Shown piece after piece: positions 22,159 to 31,142 of a stretch of DNA of 64,000 nucleotides. The DNA is from Cyclobacteriaceae bacterium (GTDB lineage Bacteria; Bacteroidota; Bacteroidia; Cytophagales; Cyclobacteriaceae), in contig JAHBUC010000002.1 of assembly GCA_019638275.1 (NCBI GenBank), positions 496,001-560,000 of the forward strand. The letters are read 5' to 3'. The first letter of the stretch is position 1, and every line of letters begins with the position of its first letter. The translations under genes were made by a program, and so were the position numbers. The notes under the pieces were generated by a model. It did no database searches. It was not told where the DNA came from and saw nothing but the letters and a program-made list of their open reading frames with translations.

Positions 22159-24555
22159 ATGCTCTCAACATTCTTTCAAATAACGTTTAGAAACTTCCTT
22201 CGAAGGAAATTCTACTTCTTGCTCAACCTGTTGGGCCTTTCCATCGGATTCGCAGCCTTTGGGGCGTTATTCCTGTTCACCGCCTATGAGGCATCCTACG
22301 ATAATTTCCCAGGTGCCAACCGTGTGTTTCGGATAAAGGGTATTCGCATCAACCAGGACGGGTCATCACGCGAATCGGTTTATGCACCGGTTGCAGCAGG
22401 ACCGGATATGAAAGCTTCGTTCGCGGAAGTTGAGCATGAAACAAGAATCATAAAAACGGTTGGCATGTTCCGCTATGCCGATCGGTGGACCAAGTCGGAA
22501 GATGTGGCCTACGTAAATGAAGATTTCTTTCATGTGTTTTCGGTTTCCCTCCAGAGAGGAAACGCGGATAATGCGTTATCACAAATCAACACAATGGTTC
22601 TGTCAGCATCTTTTGCCAAAAAAGTTTTTGGTGATGAAGATCCAATCGGCAAACGGATTGATTATAAAGGCCGGACATATTACGAAGTGGTTGGAGTCTT
22701 TCCTGATTTTCCGAAGAACAGTCATGTAAAATTGGATGCACTTCTTTCGTTTAAAAATTATGAAGCGATTATGCGTAAAGATATTGCGCAGGAGCCGTGG
22801 CGATGGGATATTCCGGTAACGTATTTAAAAATCAGTGAAAGCGCAGAGGCTGCTTCTCTCCTGAGTAAAATACCAAAATTGGTTGAAGAGAAAACAGGTG
22901 AGTACCTGCGAAGTATTAACCAGGAATTTCGGATTGAACTGCAGCCGGTTACTTCTATACACCTTGAGTCGAACCTGGAGGGCGAGCTGGGCAAGAACGG
23001 TGACGGAAAGTTGGTGATGTATCTGAAAAATATCGCGCTGGTCATTTTGGTGCTGGCGTTAATCAACTACGTTAGCCTTTCCACAGCAAAGTCAATTGAA
23101 CGCTCGCGCGAAGTAGGTGTGCGAAAAGTGTTGGGCAGTGGGCGTGGGCAATTAGTTCTTCAGTTTCTAGGGGAATCAATCGTGTTGCATGGTATAGCGT
23201 TGCTGGTTGCTGCAGGAATTTTGATCATCGGTCAGCCCTACTTGCCTGAATTTATCTTGCCTACTCAGGACCTGCGCGAAGTGCCGCTTCATTTCTGGTT
23301 AGTGCTTGTGACCATTTTATTGAGTGGAATTTTTATCACAGGCTTGTACCCTGCGTGGTTGTTGTCGGGCTACAATCCGGTTAACGCATTGAAGGGAACA
23401 ATCTCCGGAATTGGAAGAGGTGTGAGTGTGAGAAAGGTGCTGGTGACGATGCAATTTATAACGTCACTTGTGCTGATCATCTGGATTTTTGTGGTGGTGG
23501 GTCAATTGAAATTCATGCGCAACACGCCATTGGGTTTTAATACCGACCGGTTGGTGATTCGTGATTCGGAGGTATACGATTCATTGTTTGATCGGAACTC
23601 AGCTTTGTACAAAAAGGAGCTGGCCCGGATTGCCGGTGTAGAGCAGGTTTCGTATGTGGGCATGTTGCCGGGCGATCATAACCTGGCGTATTCCAGCAAT
23701 GTGCGAACATTGAATGCGCCTTCCGGGTCAGCCATTACGCTGGAGTTCATTATGGTAGATGAACATTTTGATTCAACCTATGGATTAGAAGGCCTTGCGG
23801 GCACTGGTTTTAAAGAAGAGAGCACGCCATGGAAAGAAATCATTCTAAACAAGAGCGCCATGCGTGCCGTTGGTTTCACTGAACCGGAAGAGGCCATTGG
23901 TGAGCGCATTTTATTTTTCAATGACACCGCAAAAATTGTTCGTGTTGTTGAAGATTTTCATTTTCACTCACCACGTGAGCCGGTAAAACCAATGGCCTTT
24001 TTATTTGTTCCGCACATGGGCTTTTACTTCACGCTTAACACAGAACCAGCAGCAACATCATCGGTAATTCAGGAAGCTGAAAAATTGTTTGCTACCATTT
24101 ATCCGGGGCAGCCGTTTGTTTACAAAATGCTGGACGATCATTTCAATGCGCAATACAACGCTGAATTACAGTTCGAACGTCTGTTATATTTCTTTTCAAC
24201 ACTATCGGTTTGTATAACCTGCCTGGGCCTTTTGGGTATGGCGGCCTACACAACACACGTGCGCAAAAAGGAGATTGGTATTCGCAAAACGTTGGGTGCG
24301 TCTTCACTCGGAATACTGATGCTGTTATGGCGTGAATACATGGTTACTATTTTACTTGCATCACTTATAGCGCTTCCCGTTTCCTGGTACTTAGCGTCAC
24401 AATGGTTAATGGATTTTGCCACGCGACTTTCGCTGACGCCAGCATTGTTTGTTTTACCTTTGACAATCCTGATGGTTATAACGTTGGCTACCGTACTCTT
24501 TCAAACGCTTCGGGCCGCCATGACCAATCCGGTTGATAGTATTCGATATGAATAG
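22159..24555 (+). CDS. FtsX/MacB-type ABC transporter permease, 798 aa
   Basis: Double MacB_PCD/FtsX arrangement typical of Bacteroidota: an N-terminal membrane helix (FLLNLLGLSIGFAAFGALFL), a large periplasmic domain, then an FtsX domain with INYVSLSTAKSIERSREVGV and RKVLGSGRGQLVLQFLGES. A second helix after VRKVLVTMQFITSLVLIIW and a second periplasmic domain follow. The last FtsX domain carries AAYTTHVRKKEIGIRKTLGA and ends VDSIRYE. About eight membrane helices in total. No ATPase is encoded next to it, so it is either an orphan permease or works with a distant LolD/MacB-type ATPase. It may belong to the regulon of the upstream two-component pair. Confidence 0.9.
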   Translation: MLSTFFQITFRNFLRRKFYFLLNLLGLSIGFAAFGALFLFTAYEASYDNFPGANRVFRIKGIRINQDGSSRESVYAPVAAGPDMKASFAEVEHETRIIKTVGMFRYADRWTKSEDVAYVNEDFFHVFSVSLQRGNADNALSQINTMVLSASFAKKVFGDEDPIGKRIDYKGRTYYEVVGVFPDFPKNSHVKLDALLSFKNYEAIMRKDIAQEPWRWDIPVTYLKISESAEAASLLSKIPKLVEEKTGEYLRSINQEFRIELQPVTSIHLESNLEGELGKNGDGKLVMYLKNIALVILVLALINYVSLSTAKSIERSREVGVRKVLGSGRGQLVLQFLGESIVLHGIALLVAAGILIIGQPYLPEFILPTQDLREVPLHFWLVLVTILLSGIFITGLYPAWLLSGYNPVNALKGTISGIGRGVSVRKVLVTMQFITSLVLIIWIFVVVGQLKFMRNTPLGFNTDRLVIRDSEVYDSLFDRNSALYKKELARIAGVEQVSYVGMLPGDHNLAYSSNVRTLNAPSGSAITLEFIMVDEHFDSTYGLEGLAGTGFKEESTPWKEIILNKSAMRAVGFTEPEEAIGERILFFNDTAKIVRVVEDFHFHSPREPVKPMAFLFVPHMGFYFTLNTEPAATSSVIQEAEKLFATIYPGQPFVYKMLDDHFNAQYNAELQFERLLYFFSTLSVCITCLGLLGMAAYTTHVRKKEIGIRKTLGASSLGILMLLWREYMVTILLASLIALPVSWYLASQWLMDFATRLSLTPALFVLPLTILMVITLATVLFQTLRAAMTNPVDSIRYE

Positions 24556-24561
24556 ATCGTT

Positions 24562-24683
24562 AGAAGCCATCTCAAAAATCAGCTTTAAATGTCAGCCTGA
24601 GCTTGTCGAAGGCTATTTCGAGTTACCAAACCGGTTTCGACAAGCTCAACCTGACACTAGAAGATATTTTTGAGGTGGCTTCT
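24562..24683. repeat. MITE-like palindromic element A, copy 2
   Basis: Terminal inverted repeats AGAAGCCATCTCAAAAAT (24562-24579) and ATTTTTGAGGTGGCTTCT (24666-24683), with one mismatch. Inner arms are GTCAGCCTGAGCTTGTCGAA and TTCGACAAGCTCAACCTGAC. The 122-bp element fills nearly the whole gap between two converging genes, where it could act as a bidirectional terminator. It is related to the 153-bp element at 5269-5421. Confidence 0.82.
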
Positions 24684-24685
24684 AA

Positions 24686-26047
24686 TCACTTTTCAAGTTT
24701 TTTCAGGCCTGCATCACGTTCACTTTTCGATAACCACTTGCCATTAAGCACCACGCCTTCAATTTTTCTTGTGCTCGAAATGTCAGTAAGCGGATTTCCA
24801 TTCAGTAAAATCAAATCGGCTTTTGCGCCTGCTTTCACAACTCCCGAATCGGTTAGCTTTAAATACTTCGCTACGTTTACGGTGCCTGTGCGCAAGGCTT
24901 CATAAGGAGTTAGTCCGCAGTTAACTAAGTAAGCCAGCTCATGATGCGTAGAAAAACCCGGCACATTAAATACCTGTGGGGCATCGCAACCGAGCAATAA
25001 ACCAACACCGGCTTGCTGACATTCCTTGATTAATTTTCTTCGGAGCGCCACAAACTTTTCAACGTTGACCGGATTGTAGTTCGGGTTAATCACCAGATTT
25101 TTTTTGCTTTGAATCCACTGATCCACCGTTTTCGGATTCATGTATTTGCTGTCGGGATCGTTGCGGAATAATTCAGGATCATAGGAAGCGAGGAACCAAC
25201 GCTCGGCCAATGATTGCGTGGGCACCACCCAAATGTTTTTTTCTTTAAGTGCGCGCATCAGTTTTGGAACGCCTGATTCATCGGCACGATGACCCACAAA
25301 CATGCCGAATAAGCCGGCTTGTTGTTCAGTAAGTGAATCGATACCTGGAACCAATGCTTCCACAAAGCCATCAAGATGATCAATAGAAGAATAACCGGCA
25401 TCAATGGCGCGCCAAACACCCACACCAAACGAAACATGACCGGCAAATGGAATACCCACTTCATTCGCTGTAGAGGAGATAGCACCAAAAGTTTCTTTGG
25501 TTAGGCCCGGATGAAGTTTGAGAAAGTCGTACCCTGCTTCTTTTTGTTTGCGCACCATATCCGAACCAGCTTCTGCTGTTTTCACACTGATGCCGTTGAA
25601 CGATGGGCCCGTGGTGTAAAATGTTGGTCCGTTAACTTCACCACGGTTGATCATGGATCGCAGCTCAAGATGTTTGGCGTGCCCCAACATGCCCCGAATG
25701 GTGGTGATGCCATTGGCGGCAAACAGGTAGAGCACTTCTTTCATCGGCTCCAGGTCATCAATGGGCGGAACATGCGCATGCATTTCCGCCAGACCAGGCA
25801 TCAGGTATTTGCCTTTGCCATCAATGACCAAGGCATTTTTAGTATGCTTTACTTTGTTTCCTATAGCGGCAATCTTTCCATCTTTAATCAGTACCATTTG
25901 GTTGGTGAGCACACGCTCTTCATCCATTGGAACAACATTTACTCCGGTGATGACCAACTCCCGATCACGGGAGTCGACCCACTGCTGTGCAAATACAACG
26001 TGCAGGTTAACGGCCAGTAAGGCAAAAAGGCAAAGCAACTTTTTCAT
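24686..26047 (-). CDS. Secreted amidohydrolase family protein, 453 aa
   Basis: ATG 26047 gives a signal peptide (MKKLLCLFALLAVNLHVVFA); the frame is open for 53 more codons upstream, but they lack signal features. Metal-dependent hydrolase motifs run in order: LMPGLAEMHAHVPP (first His pair), FLKLHPGL (bridging Lys position), IPFAGHVSFG, IDHLDGF and LLLGCDAPQVFN (catalytic Asp). It closes with the small beta-sandwich sequence KAGAKADLILLNGNPLTDIS. It resembles imidazolonepropionase-like or peptidase-like periplasmic amidohydrolases. Natural substrate unknown. It converges with the permease gene over the palindromic element. Confidence 0.9.
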   Translation of the reverse strand: MKKLLCLFALLAVNLHVVFAQQWVDSRDRELVITGVNVVPMDEERVLTNQMVLIKDGKIAAIGNKVKHTKNALVIDGKGKYLMPGLAEMHAHVPPIDDLEPMKEVLYLFAANGITTIRGMLGHAKHLELRSMINRGEVNGPTFYTTGPSFNGISVKTAEAGSDMVRKQKEAGYDFLKLHPGLTKETFGAISSTANEVGIPFAGHVSFGVGVWRAIDAGYSSIDHLDGFVEALVPGIDSLTEQQAGLFGMFVGHRADESGVPKLMRALKEKNIWVVPTQSLAERWFLASYDPELFRNDPDSKYMNPKTVDQWIQSKKNLVINPNYNPVNVEKFVALRRKLIKECQQAGVGLLLGCDAPQVFNVPGFSTHHELAYLVNCGLTPYEALRTGTVNVAKYLKLTDSGVVKAGAKADLILLNGNPLTDISSTRKIEGVVLNGKWLSKSERDAGLKKLEK

Positions 26048-26117
26048 GATGATTTGATTTTCAAGTATAAGGTACCAAAACCTATCTTTACTTGGTGCGC
26101 ATAACGCAGACTTTACA

Positions 26118-26687
26118 ATGCCGGAAAAGAAAGAAGATAAAAGGAAATTATACTTTATAGGCATTGTGCCTCCGTCACCGGTTTTTGAAGAAGCGCTGAA
26201 AATCAAGCAATATGTTTACGCGCAATATGGGAGCAAGGGTGCATTGAAATCCCCTCCGCACATCACGTTGCACATGCCCTTTAAATGGGACGAACTGAAG
26301 GAAGAAAAATTGGTCGATCTGCTGAATGAATTTGTTTCAGAATGTCCAATCAAACCATTTGCATTGCGATTAAAAAGTTTTGATTGCTTCGAGCCGCGTG
26401 TGATTTTTATTGCTGTAGAAAAATCGGAATCGCTTTTAGTGTTGCAGCAGGAGCTGAATCGTTTTTGTAAAACTAACCTCAACCTGTTTAACGCCACCTA
26501 TAAAGAGCATGCGTACCACCCCCACCTTACAGTCGCGTTTCGCGATTTGAAGAAACCGGATTTCTATAAAGCCTGGAGTGAATTCAAGGACAAACCGTTT
26601 GAAGGAAATTTTTTGGTGAACGAGTTTGTGTTGCTCAAGCATAACGGACAGGTGTGGGAGAAATTCATATCCTTTCCGTTGAAATAG
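26118..26687 (+). CDS. 2'-5' RNA ligase-like 2H phosphoesterase, 189 aa
   Basis: Both HxT/S-x motifs of the 2H superfamily are visible: SPPHITLHMPF near residue 49 and YHPHLTVAFRD near residue 137. YFIGIVPPSPV forms the first strand. 2H proteins act on cyclic phosphodiesters or 2'-5' linkages in RNA and nucleotides; the cellular role of the bacterial members is often unclear. It has no signal peptide and is a single gene, divergent from the amidohydrolase at 26047. A TATCTTTA sequence about 30 bases upstream is a near match to a -7 element. Confidence 0.87.
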   Translation: MPEKKEDKRKLYFIGIVPPSPVFEEALKIKQYVYAQYGSKGALKSPPHITLHMPFKWDELKEEKLVDLLNEFVSECPIKPFALRLKSFDCFEPRVIFIAVEKSESLLVLQQELNRFCKTNLNLFNATYKEHAYHPHLTVAFRDLKKPDFYKAWSEFKDKPFEGNFLVNEFVLLKHNGQVWEKFISFPLK

Positions 26688-26689
26688 AC

Positions 26690-27325
26690 CTATTCACAAA
26701 ACGACCCTTTGGCAATCCACAACTTTTTTATCTCAAATACCATCGTTCCACCTTTCACTGCCGGATCGTTCTCCAGTGCTTCGGTTTGTACCTCACCATT
26801 AAGCACCAGTATGCTTCCTTCCTGGTCGCCAAATGATCCGCGCGTAACAACCTGACTGTTTGCCGTTAGCTGCTTCACATACTCCTCATGCTTTTTCAAA
26901 AGCGTGGGATAATCCCCAACGGTTTCTTTGTGAATGTTTGATTTAAAGCGGATGAACGAATAGCTCACCATTTCATATGGCTCCTTCACCGGGCAGATGG
27001 AACCTGTATACGGAAGCACCTCAAGTCGCCAACGGTTTGCCTGGATACCCGGATCGGTACTCAGCCATGAATTGGCCTCGTCAATGGATGTAGTATTGAG
27101 AACAAATAAACCACCCCCTCCATCAAAGGGTCCGGCCGCAACCAGTTTTCCCTCAGCGGCCAAACGATTTATATTGGCCAGGTGGCCTTCCATGAGTTTA
27201 TCGATTTCTTCTTTGGGTAGTTCGGGTTTATCCTTGCGGGTATGAAGAAACACAAAGGTGTATTGTTTTTCCTGTGCCAACGATATAGAGCTGATCAGGA
27301 TGAAGCAGAATAGGAGTAAACGCAT
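26690..27325 (-). CDS. Secreted protein with two YCII-like domains, 211 aa
   Basis: ATG 27325 gives a signal peptide (MRLLLFCFILISSISLAQ). The first YCII-like domain reads KQYTFVFLHTRKDKPELPKE, HLANINRLAAEGKLVAAGPF and GGGGLFVLNTTSIDEANSWL. The second, after a short linker with CPVKEPYEM, has LLKKHEEYVKQLTANSQVVT and a shortened SILVLNGEVQTEALENDPAV. YCII proteins are small ferredoxin-like-fold proteins without well-defined function; two in tandem with a signal peptide is a less common arrangement. It converges with the 2H gene with a two-base gap and is followed upstream by two hairpins. Confidence 0.8.
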   Translation of the reverse strand: MRLLLFCFILISSISLAQEKQYTFVFLHTRKDKPELPKEEIDKLMEGHLANINRLAAEGKLVAAGPFDGGGGLFVLNTTSIDEANSWLSTDPGIQANRWRLEVLPYTGSICPVKEPYEMVSYSFIRFKSNIHKETVGDYPTLLKKHEEYVKQLTANSQVVTRGSFGDQEGSILVLNGEVQTEALENDPAVKGGTMVFEIKKLWIAKGSFCE

Positions 27326-27402
27326 AAATTTTTTATTGAAGTTACTAAAAATTGCAAGCATGGGTGTGTATACCTACCGAACCGGAAAAATTAAACACCA
27401 AA

Positions 27403-27438
27403 CCGGATTTCAAATCCGGGACTTGTGTCTTCACAAGT
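27403..27438. repeat. Pair of adjacent palindromes
   Basis: CCGGATTT/AAATCCGG around a single C (27403-27419), then ACTTGTG/CACAAGT around TCTT (27421-27438). They sit just beyond the stop of the aminotransferase gene on the minus strand, so they may end its transcript. The sequence also resembles short palindromic remnants scattered in Bacteroidota genomes. Confidence 0.5.
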
Positions 27439-27444
27439 CTACGG

Positions 27445-28599
27445 TTACAACACTTTCGTCAGCGCTTTGTACAGCTTATCAAAATCCTGTTGGGTGTTGT
27501 ACACGTTTGGCGCCACGCGTATGGCGTTTCCCCTGAAGGAAACATACACCTTGTTCTTCAGCAGCGATTTTTTCACATCATCCAGATTCACATTTCCTGG
27601 CAGTCGAATGCCAAATAAATGTGAACTGCGCCACAGTTCATCTTCAATGATAAAACCTTTTTCGGCAAGTTTTTGTAATACGGGTTGTCCGGTGTGCCGA
27701 CAATACTCCTGAATGCGTTCGGCCCCCCAGTTATTCAATTGCTGAATCGCCTTCAGCAGCATGGGCACCAGAATGAAGTTGCTGTGTTCGCCCACTTCGT
27801 ATCGCAACGCGCCTGGTTGATATTGGTTTTGGTAGTTGACCAATCCAGCGAAGTCTTCACTGTTTAATCTGTTGATCCAGTTTTCTTCAACCGGTTTTCC
27901 GTTGTCGAAGTTTGGACCATAGTAGGCAAGGCCGATGGAGTAAGGTCCGAGCAACCATTTGTATCCGGCACAGATCAGCGCATCGGGTTGAATGCGTTGA
28001 AGATCGAACGGCATAGCACCAACCGATTGGGTGCCATCAATAATCAGCAAGGCACCAACTTCATTTGTGCGTTTGCGAATTGCTTCCAGGTCGAATCGTG
28101 TTCCATCCGCCCAATGTACGTGCCCGATAGCAACTGCCTTTGTGTTTACGTTTATGCTTTCCAAAATTTTTTCATTCCAGTGTTTGCCCCGGTTCGTATA
28201 ATCATCGGGGGGCGCTATGGTGATAACCTGCGCACCTGCTTCTTCACACAACCGTTGCCACGGATACACATTGCTTGGAAATTGTTCTGTCGCCACAATA
28301 ACATGTTGTCCTTTCTTAATATCCAGGTTGCGCACCACATTGGCCATTCCGTACGACACAGAAGGAATGATGACGATTCGTTTGGGATCTGGAGCGTTGA
28401 TGAGTTTTGCATATTCAATTCGCAGAAGTTCCGTTTCGGTGAAGAAATCCTGTTGCGTGATGTTCACCGGGTTTCGCTTTTTGCGCACGGCACTTACGCC
28501 CACCTTTTCAACACTTTTTAATAAAGGAGACATGTAAGCGCAGTTCAGGTAAGTGAGTTGCGGGGGCAGCGTGAATTTGGCGCGTTTGGAGGTTAGCAT
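27445..28599 (-). CDS. Class V aminotransferase (cysteine-desulfurase-like), 384 aa
   Basis: A PLP-dependent class V fold: FTLPPQLTYLNCAYMSPLLK at the start, IVIIPSVSYGMANVVRNLD binding the cofactor phosphate, GHVHWADGTRFDLEAI, LLIIDGTQSVGAMPFDLQ with the PLP-contacting Asp and Gln, and ICAGYKWLLGPYSIGLAYYG with the Schiff-base Lys in GYKW. No mobile cysteine loop of the NifS/SufS type is evident, so a true desulfurase is unlikely. Kynureninase-like or isopenicillin-epimerase-like aminotransferase activity is more probable. Cytoplasmic. It is preceded by gldD on the same strand after a 20-base gap. Confidence 0.87.
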   Translation of the reverse strand: MLTSKRAKFTLPPQLTYLNCAYMSPLLKSVEKVGVSAVRKKRNPVNITQQDFFTETELLRIEYAKLINAPDPKRIVIIPSVSYGMANVVRNLDIKKGQHVIVATEQFPSNVYPWQRLCEEAGAQVITIAPPDDYTNRGKHWNEKILESINVNTKAVAIGHVHWADGTRFDLEAIRKRTNEVGALLIIDGTQSVGAMPFDLQRIQPDALICAGYKWLLGPYSIGLAYYGPNFDNGKPVEENWINRLNSEDFAGLVNYQNQYQPGALRYEVGEHSNFILVPMLLKAIQQLNNWGAERIQEYCRHTGQPVLQKLAEKGFIIEDELWRSSHLFGIRLPGNVNLDDVKKSLLKNKVYVSFRGNAIRVAPNVYNTQQDFDKLYKALTKVL

Positions 28600-28618
28600 T
28601 CGCGAAAGCTATGAACTT

Positions 28619-29260
28619 CTAATTGTTCTTCCAATCAAACGTATTAATCATGTGCATGATGTCTTTCTTCATGTAGTCGATAGCGGGCTTTAGCGAGTCG
28701 TTGTGCACCTTGCTGTTGAAGTAAAGCGCCCCGCGAAGAAAATTTTTGGTGGAGTCGGTAATGGTAAACTGCATCTGGCTGGGTACATCGCCCTGTAACT
28801 CGGCAATGATTGCCGTACGCCCCGATAGTGTCTGAGCAATAACTTCATCAATGGCGTATGCTTTAATCTGATGCTTGGCGGTTAGTGTATAGGCATCATT
28901 CATGAATTCACGCAGTAATTGTTCGTTGCTGTAAATTTTTTTGTACGTAATGTGCACGTTCGATTGCAGTTGCGGATAATAGATTTCAATCCAGTAGCGT
29001 TCGTGAAACCCGGCTGTATCGGGTAACACTTTGGCGTGTTTGGAGTACTCAAACGTATAGGGTAACGAATCGGGTAGCGGTTGATATTCCGGTTCAGGTA
29101 AAACCAGGCGGTTGTAGCCCAATGGCTTTGGTAAGTAATCGCGCTGACAAGCAGTTCCTAAAAAAAGTAGGCAGAAAGCAGTAGGCAGTAGGCAGTAGGC
29201 CGATTTAACTGCTAACTGCCAACTGCCCACTGCCCACCTTTTAATGCTTCTCTTCTTCAT
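28619..29260 (-). CDS. gldD: Gliding motility lipoprotein GldD, 213 aa
   Basis: The body is typical GldD: RDYLPKPLGYNRLVLPEPEY, LPYTFEYSKHAKVLPDT, RYWIEIYYPQLQSNVHITYK, LTAKHQIKAYAIDEVIAQ and DSLKPAIDYMKKDIMHMINT. GldD is a membrane-anchored protein needed for gliding and T9SS function. The N-terminus is unusual. After MKKRSIKRWA come GSWQLAVKSAYCLLPTAFCL and LFLGTACQRD, encoded largely by the GGCAGTA-type repeat tract at 29167-29242. The lipobox (LGTAC) falls just inside the repeat-derived end, so the repeat appears to supply the hydrophobic signal. The gene overlaps gldE by 20 bases. Confidence 0.93.
   Translation of the reverse strand: MKKRSIKRWAVGSWQLAVKSAYCLLPTAFCLLFLGTACQRDYLPKPLGYNRLVLPEPEYQPLPDSLPYTFEYSKHAKVLPDTAGFHERYWIEIYYPQLQSNVHITYKKIYSNEQLLREFMNDAYTLTAKHQIKAYAIDEVIAQTLSGRTAIIAELQGDVPSQMQFTITDSTKNFLRGALYFNSKVHNDSLKPAIDYMKKDIMHMINTFDWKNN
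29167..29242. repeat. GGCAGTA-type tandem/inverted repeat inside gldD
   Basis: GTAGGCAGAAAGCAGTAGG and following GGCAGTA units face CTGCTAACTGCCAACTGCCC on the other side of CGATTTAA, giving a broken inverted repeat. Tracts like this (GGCAGTTGGCAGT families) are common between genes in Bacteroidota. Here the tract lies inside the gldD reading frame and ends next to the gldE stop codon. Confidence 0.75.
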
Positions 29261-30566
29261 GCACCTGAACTTTTACACGTTTAATCCGCCTTTTGTCTAC
29301 GGCTTCAATGGTGAACGTAAACTGCTGGTAATTTATTTGATCTCCTGCTTTTGGGAAGCCTTTGTTGATTTCCAGAATAATGCCTCCCAGTGATTCACTC
29401 TCGCCCTTCACTTCATCAAAGGTATTGGTTTCAATCTCCAATGCCTTGCAAAAATCATGAAGCGAGATTTTTCCTTCAAAGGTAAACGTGTTCGCATCAA
29501 TTTTCTGATACGCTAAACGCGCTTCGTCAAATTCATCATTGATCTCACCAATAATTTCTTCAATTACATCTTCCAGCGTAATGAGGCCAGCTGTTCCACC
29601 ATATTCATCCACCACCACGGCAATGTGCACGCGTTTTTCCTGAAAATCCTTCAGCAGTGAATCAACCTTTTTCGTTTCAGGAATGAAGAATGGTGTTCTC
29701 AAAAGTTTTTGCCACCCGAATGATTCACCCTGATCGAGGTAGGGAAGCAGATCTTTAATATAGAGCAAGCCTTCAATTTTATCCAGCGATTCACGGTAAA
29801 CGGGCAAACGCGAGAAGCCAGATTTATTAATAAAATCCATCAACTCATGAAACGTAAGGTCTACATCAACAGCTGATATATCAACCCGCGAGCGCATCAC
29901 TTGCTTTACACTCAGCGTACCAAAGTTTACAATGCCGCGTAAAATTTCTTTTTCTTCATCCGTAGTTTCATCAGTGCTGGTGGCCAACTCCAACGCCTGA
30001 TTTAATTCTTCAACAGTTGTTTGATAGCCTTTTTTCTCCACACGTCTCTCAACCAAGCTGGTCATTTTCATTAAGGGAAATGAAATCGGCCGGCAAAGTA
30101 TTTGAAGCATAGCCCAAGCGCGCGCCATGCGTTGCGCAAACGATAGGTTGTTCTTGGTTGCATAAACCTTGGGAACAATTTCTCCGAAGAAGGTGAGGAA
30201 GAAGGTGATCACAAATGTAACCACACCCACAATCAATTCTTCCGGTCGTCTGGTACCGGAAAGTTCCCACATCAAAAACGTAGCAATGGTAACTACACCC
30301 ACATTCACCGTGTTGTTCATGATGAGAATGGTGGCGAGCAACAACCGGGGTTTGCTTAATAAATCAATAATGGTCTTGTCACTCTTTTCCCGGCTGTTGC
30401 GACAGCGTTCGAGATCTTCAGGCTTGAGCGAAAAAAATGCAACTTCTGATCCGGAGATAAGTCCGGAAAAAATCAACAACACCACGATCACAGCAAAACT
30501 GATCAGGTGCATCGGGCCGATGCCGGAGAAGAGTTGAAGTAACGCGTAACTGGGAGGTTCGTCCAA
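29241..30566 (-). CDS. gldE: Gliding motility-associated protein GldE (CNNM/CBS family), 441 aa
   Basis: An N-terminal CNNM (DUF21) membrane domain with about four helices (ISFAVIVVLLIFSGLISGSE, then VAFFSLKPEDLE, LLATILIMNNTVNVGVVTIA, FVITFFLTFFGEIVPKVYA). Two CBS domains follow (KQVMRSRVDISAVDVDLTFH; PFFIETKKVDSLLKDFQ-like segment and VVVDEYGGTAGLITLEDVIE), then a CorC/HlyC transporter-associated domain ending DKRRIKRVKV. This is the layout of GldE, which works with GldD in gliding. Identity as GldE rather than a generic hemolysin-like CNNM protein rests on the ssb-gldE-gldD gene order. It begins 23 bases after ssb. Confidence 0.92.
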   Translation of the reverse strand: MDEPPSYALLQLFSGIGPMHLISFAVIVVLLIFSGLISGSEVAFFSLKPEDLERCRNSREKSDKTIIDLLSKPRLLLATILIMNNTVNVGVVTIATFLMWELSGTRRPEELIVGVVTFVITFFLTFFGEIVPKVYATKNNLSFAQRMARAWAMLQILCRPISFPLMKMTSLVERRVEKKGYQTTVEELNQALELATSTDETTDEEKEILRGIVNFGTLSVKQVMRSRVDISAVDVDLTFHELMDFINKSGFSRLPVYRESLDKIEGLLYIKDLLPYLDQGESFGWQKLLRTPFFIPETKKVDSLLKDFQEKRVHIAVVVDEYGGTAGLITLEDVIEEIIGEINDEFDEARLAYQKIDANTFTFEGKISLHDFCKALEIETNTFDEVKGESESLGGIILEINKGFPKAGDQINYQQFTFTIEAVDKRRIKRVKVQVHEEEKH

Positions 30567-30589
30567 GCAGGTATAGCTTTAGTGAAACA

Positions 30590-31030
30590 TCAGAAGGGCA
30601 GGTCGTCAGAACCGCCTGTTTCAGCAGGCAGGTTTTCTGGTCCGCTTCCCTTATTGGAGGATGCATATCCGGAGTCATTGCCCGGGCCACCTCCGGATCC
30701 TTTCGGAGAAAGCATGGTCATGTTATCGGCAACTACTTCGGTGGTGTAACGGGTAACACCTTCCTTTTCCCACGAACGTGTACGGAGTTTTCCTTCAATG
30801 TACACCATGTCGCCTTTGTGCAAATATTTTTGTGCTATTTCAGCCAGGCCGCGCCACAACACAATGTTGTGCCACTCGGTAACTTCCTTCTTTTCGTTGG
30901 TGGTTTTGTCGCGATAGATTTCAGAGGTTGCTATGGAAAAGTTGGCCACAGCAACACCGCTCTCTAGGTTTCTGATTTCAGGATCGCGCCCCAAGCGGCC
31001 AATAAGAATTACTTTATTTACGCCCGACAT
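30590..31030 (-). CDS. ssb: Single-stranded DNA-binding protein, 146 aa
   Basis: The OB fold is clear: [74 protein letters not shown], and [17 protein letters not shown] Gly/Ser/Asn-rich flexible tail follows, ending GGSDDLPF, the acidic tip that binds replication and repair partners. SSB coats single-stranded DNA in replication, recombination and repair. It starts the ssb-gldE-gldD run; mutY lies about 110 bases upstream on the same strand. Confidence 0.96.
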   Translation of the reverse strand: MSGVNKVILIGRLGRDPEIRNLESGVAVANFSIATSEIYRDKTTNEKKEVTEWHNIVLWRGLAEIAQKYLHKGDMVYIEGKLRTRSWEKEGVTRYTTEVVADNMTMLSPKGSGGGPGNDSGYASSNKGSGPENLPAETGGSDDLPF

Positions 31031-31142
31031 TTTTTATTCACTTTTAATAAAGTCCTGTAATGAAAGAAGTCATTGCAGAAGCGGTGATGTAATGCCAGTG
31101 CAATGACCCTTAACCTTCACAAAAGTACCAAGATTGGCGCAA

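Noticed and set aside
27403..27438. Insertion sequence remnant
   Set aside because: Only two small palindromes are present; no transposase fragment or target duplication can be seen.
29167..29242. Short regular repeats as a CRISPR array
   Set aside because: Units are about 7 bases without spacers and lie inside a coding frame; no cas genes are near.
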